Source of the DNA: Streptomyces mirabilis
GTDB taxonomy: Bacteria; Actinomycetota; Actinomycetes; Streptomycetales; Streptomycetaceae
Assembly (NCBI RefSeq): GCF_018310535.1
Contig: NZ_CP074102.1
Location: 1,240,001 to 1,304,000 of the forward strand
DNA length: 64,000 nucleotides
Direction of reading: 5' to 3'
Below the pieces are notes generated by a model that saw only the letters and a program-made list of their open reading frames with translations, was not told the origin of the DNA and did no database searches. Within the stretch, counting starts at the first letter, position 1. Each line of letters begins with the position of its first letter. A program made the position numbers and the translations under genes. Positions 53,573-62,402 of this stretch are shown piece by piece.

Positions 53573-55248
53573 CGGAAGTCCTCCTCGCGGTACTCGGCGT
53601 CCGAGCCCGCGGCCGTGGCCTCGCGCAGCTCGATCCGGCGGATCTTGCCGGAGATGGTCTTGGGGAGTGCGCCGAACTCCAGACGGCGGATGCGCTTGTA
53701 CGGCGCGAGCACCGTCCGCGAGTGTTCGAAGAGCACCTTCGCCAGGTCGGGGCCGGGTTCGTGGCCCGCGGCGAGGACGATGTACGCCTTCGGGACGGCG
53801 AGCCGCAGCTCGTCGGGGGCCGGGACGACGGCCGCCTCCGCCACCGCCTCGTGCTCCAGCAGGGCGCTCTCCAGCTCGAAGGGCGAGATCTTGTAGTCGG
53901 AGGCCTTGAACACGTCGTCGGCACGGCCGACGTAGGTGATGTATCCGTCCTCGTCCCGGGCGCCGATGTCACCGGTGCGGTAGTAGCCGCCCGCCATCGC
54001 CTCCGCCGTACGGTCGGCGGCGCCGTGGTAGCCGGTCATCACGCCCACCGGCCGCGCTGACAGGTCGAGCGCGATCTCCCCCTCCGCAGCCCCGGGCGCA
54101 CCCGAGACCGGGTCGAGGAGTTCGACGCGGAAGCCGGGACTCGGCCGTCCCATCGAGCCCGTCTTGAGCTGCTGCCCGGGGCTGTTGGAGACCTGGACGG
54201 CCGTCTCGGTCTGCCCGAAGCCGTCCCGGATGGTGACGCCCCAGGCGCGCCGTACCTGCTCGATGACCTCCGGGTTCAGCGGCTCACCGGCGGCGACGGC
54301 CTCACGCGGCGGGGTGCGCAGTTGCGTCAGGTCGGCCTGGATGAGCATCCGCCACACCGTGGGCGGGGCGCAGAAGGTGGTGACGCCCGCCCGGTCCATC
54401 TCCGCCATCAGCCGGCCCGCGTCGAAGCGCGTGTAGTTGTGGATGAAGACGGTCGCCTCCGCGTTCCAGGGCGCGAAGAGGTTGGACCAGGCGTGCTTGG
54501 CCCAGCCGGGCGAGGAGATGTTCAGATGCACGTCGCCTGGCTTGAGCCCGATCCAGTACATCGTCGACAGATGACCGATCGGGTAGGAGGCGTGGGTGTG
54601 CTCGACGAGCTTGGGGCGGGCGGTGGTGCCGGAGGTGAAGTAGAGCATCAGCGGATCGTCCGAGTGGGTGACCCCCTCGGGCTCGAAGCCCGGGTCGGCG
54701 GCGTACGCCTCCTCGTAGGACTGCCAGCCGGGCCGCGCTCCACCCACCGTGATCCGGGTCTGGCGGCCGGGCACTTCGTCGAACTTCTCCGCTTCTTCGG
54801 CGCGCGCGATCACGTGCCGGACGCGGCCGCGCTCGACCCGGTCGCGCAGGTCGGCGGGGCCCAGCAGGGTCGTCGCGGGGATGACGACGGCGCGCAGCTT
54901 CATCGCGGCGAGGGCCGTCTCCCACAGCTCCACCTGGTTGCCGAGCATGACCAGGACGCGGTCCTCGGCGCGTACACCCCGCGCGCGCAGCCAGTTGGCC
55001 ACCCGGTTCGAACGCTCGGAGAGGGCGGCGAAGGAGAACTCGGCGCGCTCGCCGTCCTCCTCGACGATGTGCAGGGCGGTGCGGTCGTTGCCCCGTGCGA
55101 TGACGTCGAACCAGTCGAGCGCCCAGTTGAAGGACTCCGGGCGGGGCCAGTCGAAACCCTCGTACGCCGTGGCGTAGTCCGCGCGGTGCTCCAGCAGGAA
55201 GTCCCGCGCGGCGCGGAACTGGTCCGTCGCACCGTTCGTCACCGTCAT
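53569..55248 (-). CDS. Second acyl-CoA synthetase (AMP-binding)
   Basis: A 559-residue adenylating enzyme: PLMLYFTSGTTARPKLVEHT, DGFGQTETAVQVSNSPGQQL, GGYYRTGDIGARDEDG, YVGRADDVFKASDYKISPFE, and the catalytic lysine in LPKTISGKIRRIEL. It resembles medium-chain acyl-CoA/acetyl-CoA-like synthetases and differs clearly from its operon partner, suggesting distinct substrates. ATG 55248 follows GAGGAGG. It is the first gene of the minus-strand pair; a GAF-LuxR regulator gene diverges from it about 100 bases away. Confidence 0.93.
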   Translation of the reverse strand: MTVTNGATDQFRAARDFLLEHRADYATAYEGFDWPRPESFNWALDWFDVIARGNDRTALHIVEEDGERAEFSFAALSERSNRVANWLRARGVRAEDRVLVMLGNQVELWETALAAMKLRAVVIPATTLLGPADLRDRVERGRVRHVIARAEEAEKFDEVPGRQTRITVGGARPGWQSYEEAYAADPGFEPEGVTHSDDPLMLYFTSGTTARPKLVEHTHASYPIGHLSTMYWIGLKPGDVHLNISSPGWAKHAWSNLFAPWNAEATVFIHNYTRFDAGRLMAEMDRAGVTTFCAPPTVWRMLIQADLTQLRTPPREAVAAGEPLNPEVIEQVRRAWGVTIRDGFGQTETAVQVSNSPGQQLKTGSMGRPSPGFRVELLDPVSGAPGAAEGEIALDLSARPVGVMTGYHGAADRTAEAMAGGYYRTGDIGARDEDGYITYVGRADDVFKASDYKISPFELESALLEHEAVAEAAVVPAPDELRLAVPKAYIVLAAGHEPGPDLAKVLFEHSRTVLAPYKRIRRLEFGALPKTISGKIRRIELREATAAGSDAEYREEDFR

Positions 55249-55349
55249 GTGTCCTCCTCGTTGCCGCACAGCCGCTTACCATCGTGTATTCCGTGATGGA
55301 GGTCTCACCACCCCCGAACGGGGGTACGCCGCGAAGAAGGGGCGAACAC

Positions 55350-56189
55350 GTGGCAGCAGACACGGCCGAGGCGGTGGAGATGCGTGGTGCGCTGGTACGA
55401 CTGCGGCGCGCCACGGGACTGCCGGTCGCCTTCGGCGGCCTCGTCGAACCCGGTCGCGCCCAGGTACGTATCAGCGAACTCAGCGGTACGGCGACGCCCG
55501 CGCTCAGCGCCCTCGCCGTGTCCTCGGGCAACGGCCTGGGCGGCAAGGCGGTCGCACTGGCCCGGCCCTGCGCGGTGACGGACTACTCCGCCTCCCGTCA
55601 GATCAGCCACGAGTACGACGTGGCGGTCGCCACGGAGGGCCTGTGTTCCGTGATCGCCGTACCCGTCGTCGTACGCCGCCGGGTGCGCGGGGTGTTGTAC
55701 GGCGCCCTGCGCACGGCCCAGCCCCTGGGCGACCGCACGCTCGGCGCGGCGGTGGCGGCGGCCCGGGACGTGGAGCAGGCGCTGGTCGTACGGGACGAGG
55801 CGCAGGGGCTGCTGACCGTCGCCCGGGAGCCCGAACCGGCGGTCGGGAGCCCCGCGTGGGAGGAGGTCCGCGAGGCGCACGGGGCGCTGCGGGCACTGGC
55901 GCCGCGCATCGTCGACCCGGCGCTGCGGGCCGAACTGCTCGACGCGTGCAGGCGGCTGGCCGGTGCGGCGGCGTCCGACGCCCGGACGCCTCGCGTCGAC
56001 CTCGCTCCGCGCGAGGTGGACGTCCTCGCCTGCGTCGCGGCGGGAGCCACCAACGGAGGTGCCGCCGAGCGGTTGGGGGTGCGGCCGGAGACGGTCAAGG
56101 GGTATCTGCGCTCGGCCATGCGGAAGCTCGGTGCGCGCACCCGGCTGGAGGCGGTGGTCGCCGCACGGCGAGCCGGATTGCTGCCGTAG
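55350..56189 (+). CDS. GAF-domain LuxR-type regulator
   Basis: A 279-residue protein with a GAF-like sensor (about 30-150: LRRATGLPVAFGGLVEPG, GLCSVIAVPVVVRRRVRGVLYGA) and a C-terminal LuxR helix-turn-helix (about 215-275: LAPREVDVLACVAAGATNGG, LGVRPETVKGYLRSAMRKLG). GTG 55350 follows AAGGGG; longer in-frame starts at 55284 and 55296 are possible. It is divergent from the two acyl-CoA synthetase genes and probably activates or represses them in response to a small ligand. The family is common beside fatty-acid activation genes in actinomycetes. Confidence 0.85.
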   Translation: MAADTAEAVEMRGALVRLRRATGLPVAFGGLVEPGRAQVRISELSGTATPALSALAVSSGNGLGGKAVALARPCAVTDYSASRQISHEYDVAVATEGLCSVIAVPVVVRRRVRGVLYGALRTAQPLGDRTLGAAVAAARDVEQALVVRDEAQGLLTVAREPEPAVGSPAWEEVREAHGALRALAPRIVDPALRAELLDACRRLAGAAASDARTPRVDLAPREVDVLACVAAGATNGGAAERLGVRPETVKGYLRSAMRKLGARTRLEAVVAARRAGLLP

Positions 56190-56453
56190 CTCTCCGACCG
56201 CCTCGGCCTTGGCCGCTCCGCGGCCTCTTCTCCGCCGCTCCGCGACGGTTTCCCACCCATCCGCCCCTTATAACCGCTTCGCACCCCCCATCACCGGCCG
56301 CTCCACGGCCCCCAACTGGCGCTTTTCATTCAGACGGTGGCGCCCTGAAATACGTTATGCCAACACTCCTGTTATTTCCCTCACCACCCGAGACTCCGAA
56401 ATTCAAAGCGTCGTTGCCTAATATTGGCTCGGACACGACATGCGAGGGGAGCG

Positions 56454-59276
56454 GTGACCGTGCGAGGGGACTTCAAGGAGCCTGCGAGACCCCGCGCCGA
56501 CCTGGTCATCGGCCGGGAGGAGCTCTTCGCGGGGGCGCGCGAGCAGCTCTCCGACGGAGGCAGCGTGCTGGTGCACGGCCCCGCGGGAATAGGAAAGTCC
56601 ACCGTCCTGCGTGCGCTGGCCGCGGAATGCGCCGAATCGGCACACACCGTGTTGCGCTGCTCGGCGACCGAGTCCGAATCCCATCTGCCCTTCCTCGCCC
56701 TGGCCGACCTCCTCGGCCTGGTGGTGGACGAGGTCTCCGACCGGCTGCCCGCCCCGCAGCGCACCGCCCTCGAATCGGCCCTCACCGGCCGCGGAGAATC
56801 GACCCTGCAACGGGACGGCCTCGCCCTGCGCCTCGCGGTCCTCTCCGTGTTCCGCGCGCTGGCCGCCCAGGGTCCGGTCCTGATCGTCGCCGACGACCTC
56901 CAGTGGCTGGATCCGGCCAGCGCCGAACTGCTCGGCTTCGCCGCCCGCAGGCTCGGCGAGATGCCCGTACGGATGCTGTCCGCGGTGCGCACCGACACCG
57001 AGCCACGGGACCAACAGCACGACCGCCATCTACGCGCGTCCCCGCCGGACACCCTCGCCGTGCGGCTCAACCCGCTCTCCCGGGCGCAGGTCGCCGAACT
57101 CCTCGGCCACCGCGGCTACACCGGGCTGCCCCGCACGACCGTCCGCGACATCCACCGCACCAGCGGCGGTAACCCGCTCTTCGCGCTGGAACTCGGCCGC
57201 GCGCTCGCCGAGAACCCTGCCCGGCCGAGCCCCGGCGAACCGCTGCCCGTGCCGACCTCGTTGCGCGCGCTCGTCCTCAGCCGTCTGGAGATGCTCTCCA
57301 CCGAGGCCCGCCACACCCTCCTCGTCGCGAGCGCGGGCGCCCGCCCCACGCTGGCTCTGCTGCACGCCGCCGGGCGCGAGAACGCCGAGGACGAGACCGC
57401 GCACGCCGCCTCGCTCGGACTGTTGGCGACCGAGCGCGAGACACCGGGCATCCGGTTCGCGCATCCGATGATCTCGGCCGCCCTGTACGCGGAGGCGAGC
57501 GCCCAGGAACGCCGCGCCGCCCATACCGCGCTCTCCACGGCCGCCTCCGACCCCATCGAACGGGCCCGGCACCTCGCCCTGGCCACCACCGGTACCGATC
57601 CTCAGGTCGCCGCCCGGCTCGGGGAGGCGGCGGCCGTGGCCAGGGACCGAGGTGCGCCCTCGGTCGCGGCCGGCCTGGGACTGCTCGCGGCTCGGCACAC
57701 TCCCCCGGAGACCGTTCCCGGCCCGGACGAGCGGCGGTTGCAGGCCGCCGAGGACGCACTGACCGCCGGGGAGTCGGACCTCGCGCGGGACATCGCCCGC
57801 GACGCGCTCCGCCGGGTCACCGCGCCGGCGGAGCGCGTCCGCGCCTGGATGGTCGTCATCGACGCGGCGGGGCAGGCCATGGCCGAGGTCGACGCGGTCT
57901 TCCCGCAGGCCCTCGCCGACGCGGGCGAGGACCCCCGGCTGCTCGCGCTCGTGCGCTACCAACTCGCCTGGCGGGCCCTGCTGGTGGAGGGCGAGATGGC
58001 CAAGGGCCGCGAGGAGGCCGCGATCGCCGCCCAGCTCGCCGCCCGCGCCGGGGACCGGCCCACCGAACTCCTCGCGCTCGGCTTCCAGGCCCAGATGGAG
58101 ACCCTGATGGGCCACCCGGGCGCACCCGCCACCATCCAGCGGGCGATGCGCGAACCGCAGGACCCCCGGGTGGCGTGCGACCACAACGGCGCCGGCGCCG
58201 CCCGCTTCCGCTGGCTGATCATGGGCGACCAGCTCGCCGAGGCCCGCACCACGATCACCGCCCTGCTGCGCGAGGTGCGGCGGCGCGGGATGGTCGAGAG
58301 CGAGCTGCACTTCCTGCGCGGGCTCGCCGAGACCGAGCTGCGCTCCGGGCACTGCGGGCGGGCGCTCGATCTGGCCCGGGAGAGCCTGCGGCTGGCCCGC
58401 GACACGGGGATCGGCGAGGCGGCCACCGCCATGTTCACCTCGCTCGCCGAGGCCGCGGGCGGCGACGTCGACCGGGCGCTGGCGCTGGCCCGGGAGGCCG
58501 TGGACCGCGCCGAGGAGGACGGCGACCTGGTGTACCTCTCGCGCGCCCTGGGCGCCCTCGGGCACGCCCAGCTGGTGGCCGGGGACTCGCTCGCGGTGGT
58601 GCAGTCCCTGCGGCGGGTACGGGAGCTGGAGGAGCGGCTCGGGGTCACGGACCCGGCCCGGGGGCGCTGGCACGGCGACCTCGCCGAGGCGCTGGTGCGA
58701 ATCGGTGAGCCGGTCGAGGCACAGGACGTCATCGACGCCACGCGGGCGCGGGCGCTGCGGCTCGGACGGGAAAGCGTGCTCGCCGTGCTCGACCGGGCGG
58801 AGGCGTTGGTGCGGGCCTCGCGCGGTGAACAGGGGCCCGCTGTACGTCAGTTGACGGCCGCTCAGGACAGGCTGGGCAAGCTGGGCTACGGCCTGGAGGA
58901 GGCCCGGGCGGCGTACGCCCTCGCCGGGCTGCGCACCCACCGGCCGGGGCCGACCTCGTACGACGAGGCGGCGCGGCTGTTCCGTCGCTGCCGGGCACTG
59001 CCGTGGCTGCGGCAGGTGGAGTCCGCGAGTGCGGCCGGGCCGGCGGTGGTCTCGGCCACGACGCCGCTCGCTCCCGCCGCGCTCGACAGCCTCGCCGCGA
59101 CGGAGCGTCAGGTCGCGGCGCTGGTCATGGAGGGCGCCACCAATCGGGAGATAGCCGCGCGGCTGTTCATCAGCGTGAAGACCGTCGAGGCGACGCTGAC
59201 GCGGGTGTACCGGAAGCTGGGGATCCGGTCGCGGGTGGACATCGTTCGGCTGGCTGCGGGGCGCCGGAGCGGGTGA
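56454..59276 (+). CDS. LAL-family LuxR regulator (large ATP-binding)
   Basis: A 940-residue regulator. Walker A is SVLVHGPAGIGKSTVLRALA near residue 40 and Walker B is VLIVADDLQWLDPASAE near 145. A winged-helix and long TPR-like helical region follows (about 300-850, with repeated Ala/Leu/Arg-rich pairs). The C-terminal LuxR HTH is ATERQVAALVMEGATNREIA, then LFISVKTVEATLTRVYRKLG. LALs are ATP-dependent activators, often of secondary-metabolite or sugar-use genes. GTG 56454 follows GAGGGGAG. It faces the same way as the downstream protease gene but is separated from it by a strong terminator. Target unknown. Confidence 0.93.
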   Translation: MTVRGDFKEPARPRADLVIGREELFAGAREQLSDGGSVLVHGPAGIGKSTVLRALAAECAESAHTVLRCSATESESHLPFLALADLLGLVVDEVSDRLPAPQRTALESALTGRGESTLQRDGLALRLAVLSVFRALAAQGPVLIVADDLQWLDPASAELLGFAARRLGEMPVRMLSAVRTDTEPRDQQHDRHLRASPPDTLAVRLNPLSRAQVAELLGHRGYTGLPRTTVRDIHRTSGGNPLFALELGRALAENPARPSPGEPLPVPTSLRALVLSRLEMLSTEARHTLLVASAGARPTLALLHAAGRENAEDETAHAASLGLLATERETPGIRFAHPMISAALYAEASAQERRAAHTALSTAASDPIERARHLALATTGTDPQVAARLGEAAAVARDRGAPSVAAGLGLLAARHTPPETVPGPDERRLQAAEDALTAGESDLARDIARDALRRVTAPAERVRAWMVVIDAAGQAMAEVDAVFPQALADAGEDPRLLALVRYQLAWRALLVEGEMAKGREEAAIAAQLAARAGDRPTELLALGFQAQMETLMGHPGAPATIQRAMREPQDPRVACDHNGAGAARFRWLIMGDQLAEARTTITALLREVRRRGMVESELHFLRGLAETELRSGHCGRALDLARESLRLARDTGIGEAATAMFTSLAEAAGGDVDRALALAREAVDRAEEDGDLVYLSRALGALGHAQLVAGDSLAVVQSLRRVRELEERLGVTDPARGRWHGDLAEALVRIGEPVEAQDVIDATRARALRLGRESVLAVLDRAEALVRASRGEQGPAVRQLTAAQDRLGKLGYGLEEARAAYALAGLRTHRPGPTSYDEAARLFRRCRALPWLRQVESASAAGPAVVSATTPLAPAALDSLAATERQVAALVMEGATNREIAARLFISVKTVEATLTRVYRKLGIRSRVDIVRLAAGRRSG

Positions 59277-59301
59277 AATTTCCTCGCCCCCAAAAAAGAC
59301 C

Positions 59302-59343
59302 GCGCAGTTCCCCGCGCCCCTGAAGAGGCGCGGGGAACTGCGC
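59302..59343 (+). terminator. 17-bp hairpin terminator after the LAL gene
   Basis: GCGCAGTTCCCCGCGCC (59302-59318) pairs perfectly with 59327-59343 over the 8-base loop CCTGAAGA, 26 bases after the LAL stop. This stem with a CCT-GAAG-type loop is a frequent Streptomyces terminator. The A-run before it (CAAAAAAG) would serve as a T-run on the minus strand. Confidence 0.88.
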
Positions 59344-59576
59344 GAGCAACCCCCAACGGCCCGCGGCCGAAGTCCGGTGGCTAAACCCCGTGTCTCTCAA
59401 GCAAGGGTTTTCCCTCCCGCAACTCGCCTAGGGGGTTCCCCTCTTGGATGCGGAACGTTCCGCCTTCTAGCGTGAGCGTCGTGCCGCTCGCTCGGGCACA
59501 CGGCGTCAGCCCACAGGCGCCGTGCCTCACCCCCCACACCCGCGCGTCCCCCCACCGGCAACTTCTGAGGAGATCC

Positions 59577-60368
59577 ATGTTCGGGCTCAACCGCGCCAAG
59601 AAGACGGCCGCTCTCTGTACGGCGACCGCTGCCGCCGCCGCGACCGCTCTCCTGTGCGCACCCGGCGCCGTCGCCGCCCCCCAGCCGATCGTCGGCGGCA
59701 CGACGACGACCACCACCGCGTACCCGTTCATGATGCAGATCACGGACGCCTCGCAGAACCAGTTCTGCGGCGGCACCCTGGTCGCCGCCAACAAGGTCGT
59801 CACCGCCGCCCACTGCATGGTCGGCGAGACCACGAGCAGCGTCCGCGTCGTCGGCGGCAGAACGTACCTCAACGGCACGAACGGCACGGTCAGCAAGGTC
59901 AGCAAGATCTGGATCAACCCCGACTACACCGATGCCACCAACGGCGACGACGTGGCCGTACTGACCCTGTCGACGTCGATGTCGTACACCCCGGCGTCGT
60001 ACGTCGCCTCCACGGACACCGGCGTGTACGCCACCGGCGCCACCGCCCGCATCATCGGCTGGGGCACCACCTCGGAGAGCGGCAGCTCCTCCAACCAGCT
60101 GCGCACCGCGACCGTCCCGATCGTGTCCAACTCCAGCTGCGCCGGCTCCTACGGCTCCGACTACGTGGCCAGCGACATGGTCTGCGCCGGTTACACCAAC
60201 GGCGGTACCGACACCTGCCAGGGAGACAGCGGCGGCCCGCTGCTCATCGGCGGCGTCCTGGCGGGCGTCACCTCCTGGGGCAACGGCTGCGCCGAGGCCG
60301 GCTACCCGGGCGTCTACACCCGCCTGACGACCTTCTCGAACCTGGTGAAGACGCAGATCAACTCGTAG
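59577..60368 (+). CDS. Secreted trypsin-like serine protease
   Basis: A 263-residue S1 chymotrypsin-fold protease. The signal peptide covers about residues 1-34 (AALCTATAAAAATALLCAPG, cleavage near AVAA). A very short pro-segment APQP precedes the mature start IVGG. Triad: His in VVTAAHCMVG, Asp in TNGDDVAVLTL, Ser in CQGDSGGPLLIGG; the specificity aspartate sits in GGTDTCQGDSGG, as in trypsin and S. griseus trypsin. Six cysteines suggest three disulfides. GAGGAG precedes the ATG. Expected to be activated outside the cell by removal of the pro-peptide. Confidence 0.96.
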   Translation: MFGLNRAKKTAALCTATAAAAATALLCAPGAVAAPQPIVGGTTTTTTAYPFMMQITDASQNQFCGGTLVAANKVVTAAHCMVGETTSSVRVVGGRTYLNGTNGTVSKVSKIWINPDYTDATNGDDVAVLTLSTSMSYTPASYVASTDTGVYATGATARIIGWGTTSESGSSSNQLRTATVPIVSNSSCAGSYGSDYVASDMVCAGYTNGGTDTCQGDSGGPLLIGGVLAGVTSWGNGCAEAGYPGVYTRLTTFSNLVKTQINS

Positions 60369-60530
60369 CCACCAGTCGCCGGTGACTGTTCGTCAGTCGC
60401 TGGCGGCCGACGGGCTCCCCAGACTCCTGAGCACCCATCAGGTGAAAGCCAGGGGGCGTTGCGAGCCTCCACGAGCGGCCCGCAACGCCCCCTATCCATT
60501 CCTCCCCGCTTTCTCCCCCGCTCCTCCCCT

Positions 60531-60713
60531 CTACTTGTCGGCGGTCAGCTTCCCCGCGCTGCCCCAACTGTCCGCCGGCACCTCGTGGATCCAGACGTGC
60601 ACGCTCTCGGCGGGGATCTTGTACGCGTCGACGAAGGCGTCGGTGACGCGCTTGACGAGGTCCCGCTTGAGCTCGACGTCGCGCGGACCCTGCTGAATGG
60701 TGACGATGGGCAT
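60531..60713 (-). CDS. 4-oxalocrotonate tautomerase-family protein
   Basis: A 60-residue tautomerase: after removal of the initiator Met the catalytic proline is first (PIVTIQQGPRDVELKRDLVK), followed by FVDAYKIPAESVHVWIHEVP. The length and sequence fit the 4-OT subgroup, which forms hexamers and isomerises enol/keto compounds. AAGGAG lies before the ATG. The substrate is unknown; no aromatic catabolic genes are next to it, though an aromatic-operon relic lies at the other end of the window. Confidence 0.9.
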   Translation of the reverse strand: MPIVTIQQGPRDVELKRDLVKRVTDAFVDAYKIPAESVHVWIHEVPADSWGSAGKLTADK

Positions 60714-60817
60714 GGCTGAACTCCTTCTTCTGGGGCGGCTCCGGCCGCCTTCCGGCTACGGGTTCAGTTCATCGCGCCGGGGCTCGTCGACCAAGAAGCG
60801 GACCGCGACCGCAGCGA

Positions 60818-61684
60818 TCAGTTCTCGTGATCGCCGCAGGCCGCGAGCAGGGCGTCCAGGTGAGGCGTCGGCGTCGTGCCGTGCACGGCGAGTCCCGTGG
60901 TGAGCGCGAGTCCCGGCGCCCGGAAGGGTACGAAGGCGACCCGTGGGCTGTGCAGGACGCGGGCGTGCGAGGCGTAGACGACCGTCCACAGCGGCCGGGT
61001 ACCGATGCTGGCGAGGGTGTCCTGCAGGGAGCCGCTCACCGGTCCTGGCAGTGGTTCGAAGCCGGCGTCGTGACAGGCCCCGACGACCAGGTCGACCAGG
61101 GTGGGGTTGGTCCGGCGCGCGGTGATGCTCAGCGGGAGTGAGGCCAGTTCGGCGAGGTCGATCGCGTCGCGGGCGGCCAAGGAGTGCCCGGCGGGCAGCG
61201 CGGCCACCAGCGGATCGGGCCACAGCGGCAGCACACGTACGCCCGGCAGGGGTTCCGCGCCCCGTACGAACGCGGCGTCGAGGCGACCGTCCAGGACCCG
61301 CGCGAGCCGCTCCTGCGCGGGAAGCGAGACCAGCTCGACCTGGACCGCTGGCTTCCGCTCGGCGAAGCCCGCGAGCACCCGGTCCAGGTGAGCGCCGAGT
61401 CCGGTACTGGTGCCGAGGCGCAGTACCTCGGCCGCGGCGACCGCCGCGCGGGCCCGGTCCACGGCGGCGAGCACCGCCCGCGCCTCGGGCAGCAGCCGCT
61501 CCCCCGCCCCCGTCAGCCGTACGTGCCGCGGTGAACGGTCGAACAGCTCGGCACCCAGCTCCCGCTCCAGCCGCCGTATCTGCTGGCTGACGGCCGACTG
61601 CACGATGTGCAGGTGCTCCGCCGCCCGCCCGAAGTGCAGTTCCTCGGCGACCGTGACGAAGTAGACGAGTTGCCGCAGTTCCAT
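60818..61684 (-). CDS. LysR-family transcriptional regulator
   Basis: A 288-residue LysR protein: HTH MELRQLVYFVTVAEELHFGR, IVQSAVSQQIRRLERELGAE and LFDRSPRHVRLTGAGERLLP in the first 65 residues, then a periplasmic-binding-protein-like ligand domain (RLGTSTGLGAHLDRVLAGFA). It is divergent from a LysE-type exporter gene 52 bases away, the classical pairing in which the LysR protein activates the exporter when its substrate is abundant. Confidence 0.92.
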   Translation of the reverse strand: MELRQLVYFVTVAEELHFGRAAEHLHIVQSAVSQQIRRLERELGAELFDRSPRHVRLTGAGERLLPEARAVLAAVDRARAAVAAAEVLRLGTSTGLGAHLDRVLAGFAERKPAVQVELVSLPAQERLARVLDGRLDAAFVRGAEPLPGVRVLPLWPDPLVAALPAGHSLAARDAIDLAELASLPLSITARRTNPTLVDLVVGACHDAGFEPLPGPVSGSLQDTLASIGTRPLWTVVYASHARVLHSPRVAFVPFRAPGLALTTGLAVHGTTPTPHLDALLAACGDHEN

Positions 61685-61736
61685 GTCCGGGACTGTAGGG
61701 CCCCTGTTTGAATGGCGGCCGTTGGGGGTGATGGGC

Positions 61737-62384
61737 ATGGTGTCCACGGACCGGTTCCTGGCCTTCGCGGCGATGTCGCTGTTGGTGATCGTGATTCCCG
61801 GGCCGAGTGTGCTGTTCGTGATCGGACGCGCGCTCGCGCACGGCCGGCGCACGGCGGTGATGACGGCGCTGGGCAATGTCGTCGGCTCGTATCTGCTGGT
61901 GGCCGCGGTCGCCTTCGGGATCGGCTCACTGGTCGAGCGCTCGCTGACCGTCTTCCTGGTGGTGAAGCTGGCGGGTGCCGCGTATCTGGTCCTGCTGGGG
62001 GTGCGGGCGTTCCGGCACCGCAAGGAGATGAAGGCCTCGGCGTTGCGGCAGGAGCCCGCGGCCGCGGCGCGCGGCGATCTGCGGACCGTCCTGGACGGCG
62101 CCCTCGTCGGCCTCACCAACCCCAAGGGTCTGGTCTTCTTCGCGGCCGTGCTGCCCCAGTTCGTGGACCACTCGGCGGGGCGGGTACCCGTACAGATGCT
62201 GGTGCTCGGTCTGATCCCGATCTCCATCGGGCTGGTCACCGACACCCTGTGGGGGCTGACGGCGTCCGCGGCCCGCTCCTGGTTCGCCGGCTCGGACCGT
62301 CGGCTGTCGCTGATCGGGGGCGCGGGCGGCTGCACTCTGATCGGGCTCGGCGTGACGGTGGCGGTGACGGGTCGCGCGGACTGA
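61737..62384 (+). CDS. LysE-family amino-acid/metabolite exporter
   Basis: A 215-residue membrane protein with six helices. FAAMSLLVIVIPGPSVLFVI contains the PGP motif of the LysE/RhtB family, with GLTNPKGLVFFAAVLPQFVD, the second family signature. It exports amino acids or similar metabolites. Start uncertain between ATG 61731 and 61737. Probably regulated by the divergent LysR. Confidence 0.9.
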   Translation: MVSTDRFLAFAAMSLLVIVIPGPSVLFVIGRALAHGRRTAVMTALGNVVGSYLLVAAVAFGIGSLVERSLTVFLVVKLAGAAYLVLLGVRAFRHRKEMKASALRQEPAAAARGDLRTVLDGALVGLTNPKGLVFFAAVLPQFVDHSAGRVPVQMLVLGLIPISIGLVTDTLWGLTASAARSWFAGSDRRLSLIGGAGGCTLIGLGVTVAVTGRAD

Positions 62385-62402
62385 GTCCTCCGGTTACGTG
62401 CC